A DNA stretch of 64,000 nt from Pogonophryne albipinna (taxonomy: Eukaryota > Chordata > Actinopteri > Perciformes > Artedidraconidae), in assembly GCA_028583405.1 (NCBI GenBank), contig CM053260.1, positions 12,546,660 to 12,610,659 on the forward strand. The letters are read 5' to 3'. Below, piece by piece: positions 1 through 50,467 of this stretch. Position 1 is the first letter of the stretch, and each line of letters opens with the position of its first letter. Below the pieces are notes generated by a model. The model was not told the origin of the DNA. It was given only the letters and a program-made list of their open reading frames with translations, and ran no database searches. The position numbers and the translations under genes were made by a program.

Positions 1-1690
1 CTGTAAAGTGACGTAGATTTTACTCTCATCTATTATTCAAAACCATTCTATTTATTCTAACGTAAATTACATGCCAGTGTTTTATCTTTTTGTTTATTTG
101 TTTTTATTTAAAATCGTATAATGTCGGACTTTTTTTTCCGTCTGTGAGGAAAAGAAATGGGGCTCAGAGCCTCAAAATACTGAAATCTGTATTTTTGAAA
201 ATCTTTTTTTCCTTCTAATTTGTTATTATTTTCTAAATAACACACTGTTATTTACTCAACAATAACACACAATTATCCTTGTTTTTATTTATTCGTTTAA
301 TTCTATAATCTAGGGCTTTTTAGCCGTAAATAAATTCACCGGAAACAGACGTAGGCCTATAAGGGACATTTTGAGGATATACACCACAAACCCACTGAAC
401 AGATTACCCAAGATCCTCAGCTTGAAGCTCGTTGATTGGATGTTTTAGCCGCAATGCATGTTGGGATATGATGTTAATGCGATATGATATCCGAAAACAT
501 TTTTTAAAAATAAAATAATACTTTATTCCGAGTGTTCTTGCTTTTCTCTTTGGAAGTCATCACATAACGGCATTGTAATACACGGTTCGGCTGCATTACA
601 TATTACACATCTGCCGTAGTTCTTTATTTATAGAGCCCTGATGAGAAGACTTCTGGACAAACAGGAGAAACTGAATATGCGACGTGGATCAAAAATGTTT
701 AAACAATTAAACAACATCTTGCATTTCTTTTCACAAAATACGTCTCCTTGCAGTATCAATACTAATTTGGCTAACTTTTATATTTGATCCAATTGGTAGA
801 TAGGTTATATTTACACCATAACGGTGCACAGCTGATAGAAAAGGACTTGTAGTTTTTAAAGATATTACTGATTTTCTTTGAATATAAGAATGTAAATACT
901 GAGTTGAGAGAATAGTCAGGGGATTTGGGTGATGGGAGACACATCTATGGAATCACAATTTCAATAGCTTACCATTAAATGACGGATATGCCTTTCTGTC
1001 TGTGATGTTTTACAAATCAGATATTAATGTGTAGAAGTAAAACATGAGAAATAGTATAGCAATATCCTGTAAAATTATGTAAAACTATGAATAAAACTAC
1101 ACATCTTCAGATGTTATACATACATAAGTGTCCTACACTAATAATACAAAGTTATTATTAGTATGCTGTGTGTACCTTGTGTGCACTGCCTAGTGGTTAA
1201 AGCACGTTATTGAATTATTTTTGTTGAATAATGTTATTTTTGTTGAATAATGTTATTTGATGAAAAAAATATTAAGAGTACATACTTTCATAGGGGGAAA
1301 GTAGAAGGTCAATGATAGAAGTATAGAATATAAAAAATCAAGAAGATACTATAAGTGATCTCTACAATAAAACAGTTTAGTGCTGGATGTACAAAGATAT
1401 TAATATGAGGATGTGCAAAACAGACAAACTAATTAACCTTTATTAACACATTAAAGAATACTTTAGGTTAAGGTCTTCTTTCAAATAAGAAAAAAGCCTT
1501 GGGGGTATCTATCTACAGATAAATATTAAGCCTGACAAAGTACTTAACGTCTAATATATTGCTTTCCTGCAATGTTAACTATGTTGAAGCACTTATTTTA
1601 ACTGATATTATACACATTAATTATACTCTTATGTAGATAGAATAAGAAATGTGCAGAATGTGACAGTTTAATGGTGGAGGTATACACACA
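1..1690. other. intergenic, AT-rich; small tandem duplication
   Basis: No gene seen. A 19-bp unit (TTGTTGAATAATGTTATTT) is duplicated at about 1,219-1,258. Just before it (1,179-1,205) TGCCTAGTGGTTAAAGC resembles a tRNA A box, perhaps an old SINE scrap. Confidence 0.5.
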
Positions 1691-2634
1691 TATTGATAGA
1701 TGTCTTGTAATGCACTGTTGAGGAACCTGTGACCCAAGTGTTTCATTCATTGCATAACTACACCGTAGTTGTGTATATGATATGTCAATAAACCTTAGAA
1801 CATCTTGAAATCTTGAAAGGGATGTGCAAAATAGTCATTATACAGTTTTTAATTAACTATTAGTAGAGAATAACAAGTAATGAATATACTTTATAGAGAT
1901 CTGCAGATAAATGTTTAGTCTTCTCAATCACCAACTATCAAATATCTCTCCTGATTGTTGGCACTTGACAATCACCTTTCCTGAATTTTACTCAGGTGTA
2001 ACTAAAGTCTGCTTTAAGGGTTGTTTATATTTCACATCATTAATCAGAATCTGCAGAGTAACTAAAATAAATGTAGTGGAGTAAAAATACCAGGTTAACC
2101 TCTGAATTGTAGTGGAGTATAATTACAAAGTAACAATGGGCTGTCATGTGGGTATATATTAATGCTGCGCATTATGGACACAAGCGATTTTCACCCATTT
2201 AGTAATGACATGTTTTAAATGTGTACACACCAATGTGTTTCCTATCGCCTAAACCTCCAGGGCTGTACACAGTTTAATACTATCAACTTCTCATTTTTGG
2301 AAAAACGAAAACTTCTTTTAAAACTACAATTCCCAGTAGAGACGTGCCATAGAGAACATGTTGCGAAACACAATAGCCAGCATGTGTATTTCTGGGGGGG
2401 CGTTCAAATCCAGTTTTGAATAGTCTGCCGTGGTTTCGTTCCATTTCAAAGAGCTTGACGCTCGGCGTAACCTTGGCGAACTGCCACTCCAACATCCAAT
2501 CCCAGAGCTTGAAGATTAATCACGGGGTTTGTCAACGGGATTGTAGTCCCAAACGATAGCTGGGGATTATGGGTAGTGTAGTGTCTTCGGCCATCCTAAA
2601 CTGAATTTTTTTCCGGATATCATATCGCATTAAC
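473..2634. repeat. 2.1-kb interval bounded by a near-perfect inverted repeat
   Basis: GTTAATGCGATATGATATCC at 473-492 recurs inverted at 2,615-2,634. The match runs on for a few more bases with one mismatch. The interval has no convincing ORF. It may be an old non-autonomous transposon, but no target duplication is visible. Confidence 0.5.
1708..1815 (+). repeat. dispersed repeat, copy 1 (second copy at 59,482)
   Basis: It begins TGCACTGTTGAGGAACCTG, contains CACCGTAGTTGTGT and ends with a CAATAAACCTT...TCTTGAAATCTTGAAA tail. The copy in an rbm5 intron shares the same blocks in the same order and orientation. The A/T-rich repeated tail suggests a retroposon 3' end. Confidence 0.7.
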
Positions 2635-2908
2635 AACACCACATCTGGCGTCACAGAGATCTTCTGTTACTGTCCTTTCTTCTTAGAGGAAGTACAGAAA
2701 CACGTAACTCTGGATTTGTTTTAATGTTTGAGGTGCAATAAACGACACAGCAGCTTTTTGGCATGTTTAAAACTATTATTTTCTGCCTCGCTCATGAGAG
2801 TAACAGCTGGCGAAATTACAGCCTCGCCTACTGATTTCAAATGTGTGCTCTAAAATGATATTTATAAATGACTATTATCATTATTATAAGCAAGACAATA
2901 AATGGCAA

Positions 2909-3054
2909 AGATATGTAGAAAATAAATGTATTTAAGATACGTTCATAAGAAACGTAAGGTGGGAGAAAATATGCTTCGAGAAGATATGTAGAAAATAAAC
3001 GTATTTGAGATACGTTCATAACGAACGTAACGTGGGAGAAAATACGTTTCTCGC
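2909..3054. repeat. two tandem 73-bp units
   Basis: AGATATGTAGAAAATAAA starts at 2,909 and again at 2,982, and each unit ends in GTGGGAGAAAATA followed by a short tail. The copies differ at several positions (for example ATGTATTTAAG against ACGTATTTGAG), so the duplication is not recent. The following 3,055-3,120 looks like more of the same repeat family. Confidence 0.85.
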
Positions 3055-3059
3055 TAAAC

Positions 3060-4112
<1,053 letters not shown>

Positions 4113-4114
<2 letters not shown>

Positions 4115-7100
4115 TCATGTTCTTTTGCAGGGACATTTGAAGAATTTCCTGTGACAACCCTGAGCGGTTGTGCAAGAAAAAATAGAGAAAAGGATAAAAA
4201 GTGTAACGAATGCTGAATGTCCCCCCAGATAGATATTGCATCAGGTTGTGGGTAGGAAACCTCATGGTACATTGATAAATAAACTACCCTAAATCCAGAG
4301 GAGAGGAATGTAAAATCTGTCTCGGGCACGCTGTGCGTTATAGACAGTCACCTTAGGTGTTCAATATTTCTACGTCACATTTGCCCTATTAATAGAACCA
4401 AGGTGAGAAAGTAACTTGAAGAGTTCAACATTAAGAGTCTAATTGCTCCTCTGTGCTGTCTGCTAGAGCAGATGGGGGCTTTCTGGTTGCAGGACTAGGT
4501 CACTGTGTGAATTAATGGTGCAATAAGGAGAAGCCAATTATGCAAACTAGGCCAAAGTGAGAATAGCGGTCCAGGAGAGCCTCTATCAAAACCTTAAAGA
4601 AGTGCAAATATATGCTGATATCCAATATTTTAAACACTTGTGATTTCAGCTTGAATCAGGCTCTGCTAAGTTGCAAAGTGGCTCTAATCAGGACTAGATC
4701 ACATCATCAAAACTATCTTGATGTAGAAGCAGCTGTCACACTCGCAATCAGGAGCTGAGAGAGTCACTCGCTCCCGAGATGTCTGCACACAATATTCCCC
4801 TCTGAAAGGCAAGTTCTTATGTGGGTATATATGAGTATATGGGTACATGTATTATTGTTACTATTCTTTATTTCCTTATCTATTAATTTTCTTTTAATAT
4901 TATCTTCTACATTACTTTACTTTTACCTATACATGTATCTATTTATTTAGTTATTTAATGTACTAGCTAGGACCGGGAGGGGGGGAAAGGTGAAAAAAAA
5001 AATATTGACTGTATAAATGTAAACTCATTGTGCCTGACTCAATAAAAAAAATATACAGCAGTATACCAAGACGATAAGACACGTTGCATGACACTTTACT
5101 TGAAGATATGAGTCTTCTGACATCAACACTCATATCTGAGTTTGGAAACTGTGATTACTGAGGTTCAGCTAGTTTGTCACACAAAGCAAAGAAATGTTTG
5201 ATTAGGCTGTGTCACGCGAGGCACACATGAACCATGTCCTCATTAATTCATCTACATAATGGTGAATAAATATGACCATTTGATTAAAAGAAAAAAAGAA
5301 AAGCAAGTTCAAAAAGAAACAGCAGTGTGCCATCAGCTAATGCATTACTGCTCCCACCCAAGATGATTTCGCCAGAGAGGCTTTGAAAACACCAGTCCTT
5401 ATTGTCTTGTCCAAATATAGCTTAAGTGTAACATACTATATGACTCACTGCAGTGTCTTTCAGCAAGGACACTGATTGGCACGCACATCATGTGTTATGT
5501 ATGTATCATGGTTTAAATAAAATGCTGTTAATTATTTGAAAAATGTGCTGGAAATAAACACCATTTTTAATTTTATTATAAAACAACATCTACAATTCGA
5601 AAAACGATGTATTTGATGTCTTTATTAAAAGTGTGATGTATGATAACATTATTAATATTAATGTCAGTAACATTGCCCTCAGGTTAGTTCAGTGCGTAGC
5701 CTTTTGTTAAATGTCTAAACGCATGACATGACATTTAATTTAGAGTCTAATCCACTACACATGAATCATTAAGCCTGTTGAATAATAACAGCCGCAACAC
5801 TTGTCCCATAAGATTCATCTAAAATACTGTGAGTAACACTAATAGGATGATAATTTATGGCGGTAGAATATTTTGTGCTCATTCTTATGACAATCTAAAG
5901 AAGATGGATTATTGTCAAAATGTCATCCTTTTCCCCATTAATTTCTTTCCATTTAAAATGACAACAGCCGGTTTTCACATAAACCAGCCAGAAAACACAA
6001 GACTAATCACTTGTGCCATTTACCATTATGGCACTTGATTATCATCTAAAGGAGCTGTTGAAAGCGATATACCTATATTTACTGATATTAAAACACCAAA
6101 ATGAATGTAAGAAATGCAGCCTCTCTACTAATCATTTCCATCATTATATCAACACTATTGGGGAAACAGTTTATCCCTCCACCTGGACTTGTCAGCTGAA
6201 GGAATTAGGATGCCTCTGTGTTGGCCAGCAGCCGTCTGAATTGTAAATTTGAACATAGATCAAGTGCATCATTTCACCAAAATAGCACAGGGAAATCAGT
6301 CATGCTGTTTAGCCCTCAGAAACATTATTTATTGTGCTAATATCTCACCTGGATGTGTATTCATAAGAAAACGTGTGTGTTTAAATTGCCAAGAGACAAA
6401 GTGCATGAGTGAGGCTACAACAGGTTGGTGGCACCATCTAATGATAACATGGTAATCTAATTCATGCAGACAGTTGGTGGCATTACAGTAACTTATAATA
6501 ATCAATCTATCACTGTCCACCTCTGAGCAAAATCCCGCTCCATCACATCCTGTGTGATCTATCAGCTATTTGATGCATGGGATTGTGGGTTTGTCTATTA
6601 TGCCAAATCAGATTATGCCATTCGTGAATCTTGCAAACTGAAGAAAACAATTACTCACACAGCCGGATGCAATAACATTGTTAAGGGAGCTGTCTGAAAA
6701 CAAAAGCTCTGATTGGCTCAAGGAAAACAAGCAATAATTTTGAAGACAATTGTGACTGTGCTGCTTAATTGCCTATAACAACTTCACATATGTATCCCAA
6801 CCTATGCAGTCACACTGGTGTTGGATGTCTTATTGTGAAGAACACTAATGGGTAAAGTTCAGATATATTCTTTGGTTGTGCATATTGTTCAAAAATGCAC
6901 ATGTTGGGAAAAATATATCAAATTGTATTATAATGGATTTAATTACAGTAAAGTTAAGGTTGTTGGATTCTGCATCAAATCTAACTATAAGAATAACAAC
7001 ATTAAACATGCATAGGTAGCTATGTGGGACAGGCAAATTACTGAAACAAAGAGTGTTCTGTACGTGGGGAAATCATACTACTATGTTAAATTCGAAGTTA

Positions 7101-7119
7101 TTAAGTGACCATGTCTTAC
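4113..7119. other. intergenic, no gene recognised
   Basis: AT-rich single-copy-looking DNA. About 4,850-5,050 looks like the degenerate 3' end of a retroelement (T-rich tract, GGGAGGGGGG, CAATAAAAAAAATAT tail). Stretches such as 5,830-6,800 are rich in TAAT cores, but I cannot judge conservation. Confidence 0.45.
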
Positions 7120-7740
7120 CTTATAGTAGCACTAGATGTATCTTGCCGGATTTATCTGCAGGTCTCTTTTCCAGTCGAGCGACAATACAACGTGCAGAGC
7201 TTTAAGTGACAAGCGGAGTCCAGATGTTGTTCACTTTGAGCATGTTTGCCAGGCAGCGGTTTGGATCTGTCCTTGGTTCTGAAGTGTTTTCACAATGGCG
7301 AAGTCTGACAAACTCCTTCGGTGCTCTTCAACTTAGTGCCTGCCAGCCACCGTGTGCACAGCAAGCCTTCAGACCGGAGCTATACAGCCCACCGCCCAAT
7401 GCTCATGTGTCCACTCGCAGCGATAGTAATGATGGGCGACGGATTCTCCTCTAAAGCCTATGTGACTGCCTGGACTGAGAGGCAAGTGTATCTAAACTAA
7501 TCTGTGATTTCACTTTTGTTTTGCATCAAATATCCTATGTGTAGTCGTTTCTCTTCGGGTAGTGAATCAATTCAACTTCAAAACAAGAGCTGTGAGGAAT
7601 CCTCCCGCGCATGCAGCCGCTCTCTGCAGCTCCACAGCTTTAGTGAGTGCAACGAGTGGACGCTGCAGAATCCTCCCTGTGCTTCACACAGCGTTTGTTT
7701 GCGAGGCACTCACACCACTAACATTGGAACAACTCAACAA
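7120..7740 (-). other. possible 5' untranslated exon of an unidentified minus-strand gene
   Basis: Read on the minus strand, this relatively GC-rich stretch ends in a good donor, CTATAAG|GTAAGACA, with the exon edge at 7,120. It has no long reading frame, which fits a 5' UTR. The gene would continue off the left edge. GRM2 is near TEX264 in human and is one candidate, but nothing here identifies it. The upper limit is uncertain. Confidence 0.3.
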
Positions 7741-7759
7741 TACTGAATAAAAACGTGTG

Positions 7760-10700
7760 CTGGATCTATGCAGGGGTAAAGAATGAACACAATGACGAAA
7801 GTGCATTATTTAAAAGCACACATCCTTTATCACATGGTCTTTTTTTAACACTTTGGGGACAGATCTTGTACAGTATGATGTTGACCTGACTTTTAATGAT
7901 AACCTCTAACCTTCTTTAAAAAATCTCAATACACAAAAAATGCATTGTAGCTTTTCTTTTAGGAAAATGCATTTTCGGAAATGAGCAATTGTTCCCCCTA
8001 AATAAAGGCTGACTAGCTCCTCATTCACCTCCATCTCATTAAAATTGAATAGCACTCCAGATGAGTGACACTTCACAAACTCAAGAGGGAACTTGCACAG
8101 TTGTTTTTTTACTGAAAAGGCTGAAAAATCCCACACAAACAAAACTCGAAAGCTAAATTGTTTACATCCTTCAATCTGCAGTGTAGTCCATAGAATGAAG
8201 GCCAACTTGAGCACAAGGTTGAATCAATACACAAAAGAGCAAATTCGTCCAAAAGTGTTGCCACAAAATAATCATGAAAAAACCCACTGTTTTGATTCAG
8301 CGACATGTATTTACTATTTAAAAGCACAGCCAGCCGTGTGAAACTTCAAAGTCTCACTAAGGTGAACTGCCATGTGCTGTTCTAGCAAATCATTCAGCAA
8401 AGATAGTACTTGATGTGACAAACTGCACTTTCCTTTCCTCATCAAAAACAATATTACATCAGCAACATTCCTGTTGCATAATTAGTGAGGAGTGCAGAAA
8501 AAAGGTCTGCTGCACTAGTTTGGGTTATGTGTCCAGTTCTCCACAACACAACTAGTTACAATTCAATCTGGAAATATTCAGGCAAAAACAAGAAGTTCAT
8601 TCAGATTTATTTTAGCTTCATTGCTCACCTTCTCTGTCATCTTCACACACTGAAGCACCACCACCTTTCCCCACTTTGTCGCCTCGCTGCCACCCTCCTC
8701 TCACCCACACTACAAAAAACATCTCACCATTTTCAAATGCTCCATAGCAACACAATCAATACTTTGTGGTTAGAGGTTGGGAAAATAAGAACTTTCTCTG
8801 TGTTCACTGGCAATTAAATGACGAGCGGGTCCTGCTTGCATAATTCCCTCAGTTAACACAAAGGGACCAATTTCCTCCTGAAATAGAATTGTAGTTTATA
8901 TTACAATAGTTGAAAGCATGTGGGTGGAATGCGAAGTTCAGATAGGAACATGCCAATTAATGTCGAGTGAAATTATAGAGGACAGAAACAAAGTGTTTCT
9001 AGCCAGTGGTCAGTCTGACGGCTGCCCTCTTTGTGGGCTTCTGATGGTTAGATGGTAATGCATAATGACAAAACAATCGGTCTCAAATCAACAATTTAGT
9101 GTCTCTCTGTTGTGTTTATGTTTTGTTGAGACTCAAAAGTATGTAAATATGTCATCTTGGCTTTTATTAGAACTACTGCTTTCTATTAAAGATTTCAAGA
9201 CAGATACCAAAATCTGTATATTGCAAGGTTTTTCCGAGTCATATTTCTGTATTTTGATACATTTCATTAACCTGCTTTTTGTTTATTTTTCACGATTCTG
9301 TGGCAGCTTCAACTTTCCACCCTAAGTGTTCATTGTTGCTTAGAGGATGATTTTGTTGTATTACAATATGACACCATTGTATCATTAAGGTATTGCTGGG
9401 AACACAACAAATACAGTAGCTTAACATTGCTAAAACAAGACAAGCATTCAGACAAATAGAAAATAGCCAATCCATTTTGGTGATGACAACACCTCTCAGA
9501 TCACAACTATTACTTGTGTGAATATTGAAGGATCCTTAACAATAACAAACAAGGTATATTGAACCAAAATAACCCTTTAATACCCTCCCAACTGCAAGGG
9601 CACGACCAGCCCTGATCATTTACCCGCTGAGATAATAACTGTTTCATACCAATAATGCCATATTTAAGTCAAGGTTTAAGTCTATGTTTGGATTCCCTAT
9701 GCACCACCTGTTTGCACAATAAATATCATAGCCTACAATTAATTCACAGATCAGCATCAGCAGGTAACCCCATGTAAGAAAGAGAGGAGTACCACCACAG
9801 CTATCCGAGAGGTTTTACATACATACAAAAAGCATCTCGGAGCTTCACTCATATACTCTTAAAGCTCATTCATCTCCATTAACTTTATACTGTGGGAATG
9901 TAAGCCGATCTTTAGAGCAATCAGCATTTAGATTACCGATGTAAACGCCCACTATAGATCATCTGATTTGTAGAACATTTGCCAGGTAAAAGCTCAGCAT
10001 TCTGACAATTAGGTCTCTGAGGCAAGGTCAATTCAGATGAACAAAATGAATGAGTGATTCTGTAACAAGTTGTTATTTTTAAAGGTTTCCATGTGGAGTT
10101 AGAACATAGTTAAACAAGCAATTGATAGAAGAGTTGGGTAGTTAAATATCTCTAATGCATTTGTATCAGACCACACTGAAGAAATTCAGACAATAAAACA
10201 TCCTTACGAGGCCTGGTCAAATATAAGGTTTACTGGCTTATCCGGATAACTTAGTTCTGTCCAAATTGTTCTCAAGTTTTAAAGATAACTCATAAACAGA
10301 TCTCTAAATGGATACGCACCAAAGAGCCTCAGTGAGCTAAAAGAGCTGAATGAATGAATATCTTGATTTTAATTTCTATTAATGCATAATGAGTGTGCAT
10401 TTATAATAGCTGTAAATGCAAACTCATAGACAGAATATCACATCTTTAATAGCTTTAGTTCTTGTATAAAATACCCTCTCTTCCCTAAGGGCTTAACAGC
10501 CTCTTTGTGTACTCTTTGCAGTATGACAGTTTGTCTGTCAATGTAAGGCCACAGTTATATTTAAAGAGAGTCTTATTGGTGGTGTTTTTAGTCATATCAA
10601 ACGCGCAACAGTAAAGCGAAGGACCGACAAAAGCTTTCAAGTATTACTCATTTCTGTCCAAGTGAAAACCTGGAGAATGCAAATTAACATATCTTAGCTC

Positions 10701-12244
10701 AGATAAGCAATGGCTTTAGTTGAAACTACCATATATGGCTCTCCTCTTGATAAAACACATGCTCATCCCTCCAGGTGAGCTGTGATCTCTTGTTTGTTGG
10801 AAGATAAAGGATATTGATATGACTGGACACACATTATAGGCTGTGTGGGTCATCAGGTGGTCTTTCAGGATGCACCTGCCATATTTATTTCAGAGGGGAA
10901 GAGAAAATATCAAAAGTAGAGAGAAAAACAAGCAGAAATTAGCATGTGCAAAGAAAAGCAGATGGCAGAAAGTAAAATAATAAGACAGCTGAACAGGAAA
11001 AGAATGAGCGGGGAATAAGTGTGTGAGAATAATTTAGGGATGCGAGAGGGCAGGTGTAGAGTGACTGTAAATAAAAGGTAGAGTCACACAGAGATTTCTT
11101 TGCTTTCAGTGTAATTGGAATTCATATTAATGTTTAGTTCATTTGCCTTGTCATCTCTTTTCTGACTGATAATGGAAGAAGGCCACACACTCACCATAAT
11201 CGTGTCCACAATCTCAGAGGGGCTCAGGAGGAGTTCACAAATAAGGCAATTATGCATTCACTCACACTTTCCTCTTTGGAGATGAGGAAACATGTATATC
11301 AAAACATGTGCATCACCAACAGAGCTATGCAATTGCACAGGCTTGTAAAAATACACAGAACAATTCTAACGGGACAAACACATTGTCAAACACAATATTT
11401 AAAAACAAAGTCAAGCAACAAAATATAGATCACATTGTGAGGTCCATGTTCATACAGTCACTTCAATGTCTTTTGCCAAGTCCTTAAAAATGTAACAGAA
11501 TTCCATTTGTCTGTGAGAAATAAAAATGGTTAAAATGCAAGTAAACTAAAGATTTTTCAAGTAAAATGTTTTTATAACAGGTTCATTCCTTGTCATTTGG
11601 ACAAACATAGACATACTTTCTGTACACATTTTTCAAGAATCTCAGGCTACCTGGATAAGTTCTGGATATTTGTGGTCAGAAACATCTGGATGTTTATAAT
11701 ACTTTCATTTTAAAATTGTAATTAAAAGAGTATTTAATAAATCTGGTTATATTTTCTTATTTTGGACTGTGTGACATGTCCCTTATTACAATGAACACGG
11801 TCACTATAGTTTTCTTTAGAGCTGGTCCTGAATACACTTTCCTGCTGCAGGAAGTACTCACTAAATGCATTTAGTATTAAATGTACGATTCACTGCTGTT
11901 TGAGTAATATTAGCTAAAAACTAAAGCGCTGTTTAAGAAAATGTACCTTTTTATAAAACATTTTAAAAAGAAACCAGAAATTCATAAGCTATTTTTAAAA
12001 ATATTGATTTGTTTGTAAATAATTAGCTTTCAAGGCAGGGACTGTGACAAATCATTCAGAATAATTGTTTGATTCTTTTCATGGGATTTGTTCAGTGTTC
12101 AAAATACTGCCTCCCTTATCCTGTAAGGTCTCTCCTTTTGGACATAGATCCAAAGAGGGACACATTTTTGTAATTGTAACTTCCAAACCTCTTACATTTC
12201 AATCCTTTCCTCTCTTTCCTGAACTAATATGCCTCACTGAACTT
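7760..12244. other. intergenic, includes 3' UTR of tex264
   Basis: No gene or transposon recognised. The part next to 12,245 must be tex264 3' UTR, of unknown length. 10,890-11,020 is purine-rich on the plus strand. Confidence 0.5.
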
Positions 12245-49624
<37,380 letters not shown>

Positions 49625-50467
49625 AATAGCTTAGTAAACGGCGGATAACGTTGTTTAACTTCTTCTGAACCCTTAACACGTGTGTTGCAATTTCCCACGA
49701 CCGTCTTACATCTTTAAGAACGTTTTTGGTCGTTTTCAGTTGGCAATTTGGTCCTTGAATGAAATAAAAAAGATTACACATTGTTCAGGACTTCCTGGAA
49801 AGTACCATCTACGCCGACAATAGGGGGGGATTTTGTTCAAAAGAAACTTGTAGAATTCGTGAAAGGAGAACATGCCCTCGTCGAAAAAAAAATTATAATT
49901 TAGATTTCGATGGTAATATGTGAAGTAAATATCTGCATAGGTCATTTGATAAAGGTTTAACAATTTCCACATGTTATAACGGGTAACCTACATTATTGTG
50001 ATGCCCATTTCGCCAATGTTTAATTTTGGTAAACGATATAAGGAAGTAGAATCCAATGTGCGAAGTGTGTGATCAGAAACACACGAAGTTGGCTATTTAG
50101 GAGCTCTGGTTTAACTGATTTACCATATTTGGGTAATAATTCATGTTAAACTGGGCGGCATGATGATGGTAAGCTATACCTTGATGGCGTTTTGAGTTTA
50201 GAATTGCAATTATGATCTCTCACAACGTTTGCGATAGAATCGTCTGGGTATTGAAAACAACACAAAGAACATTTGTAATAAATTAGAAAATCAGAAAATC
50301 AGCATTGAGAGTAGTTTGAAATGCAACCTGTCCCGCCCATAAAAAAAAAATTAGGATTGGACATAAAAGGAACTTGATAACATTGGACCGCCCAGCTCAG
50401 ATAAACTGAACGTTTCTTTCTCCTTAAATCTACTTGATTTTGTAATCCATCCGGAGAATTTGTGAGA
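49625..50467. promoter_or_regulatory. divergent tex264/gpx1 5' region
   Basis: 843 bp separate the two opposed start codons, so it must hold both 5' UTRs and promoters. A TATA-like ACATAAAAGGAA (near 50,360) followed by GATAAC precedes gpx1. No CpG-dense core was noticed. Confidence 0.45.

Noticed and set aside
7206..7454. 82-codon plus-strand frame
   Set aside because: No family resemblance and no splice or promoter support on that strand; the opposite strand has the better signal (donor at 7,120).
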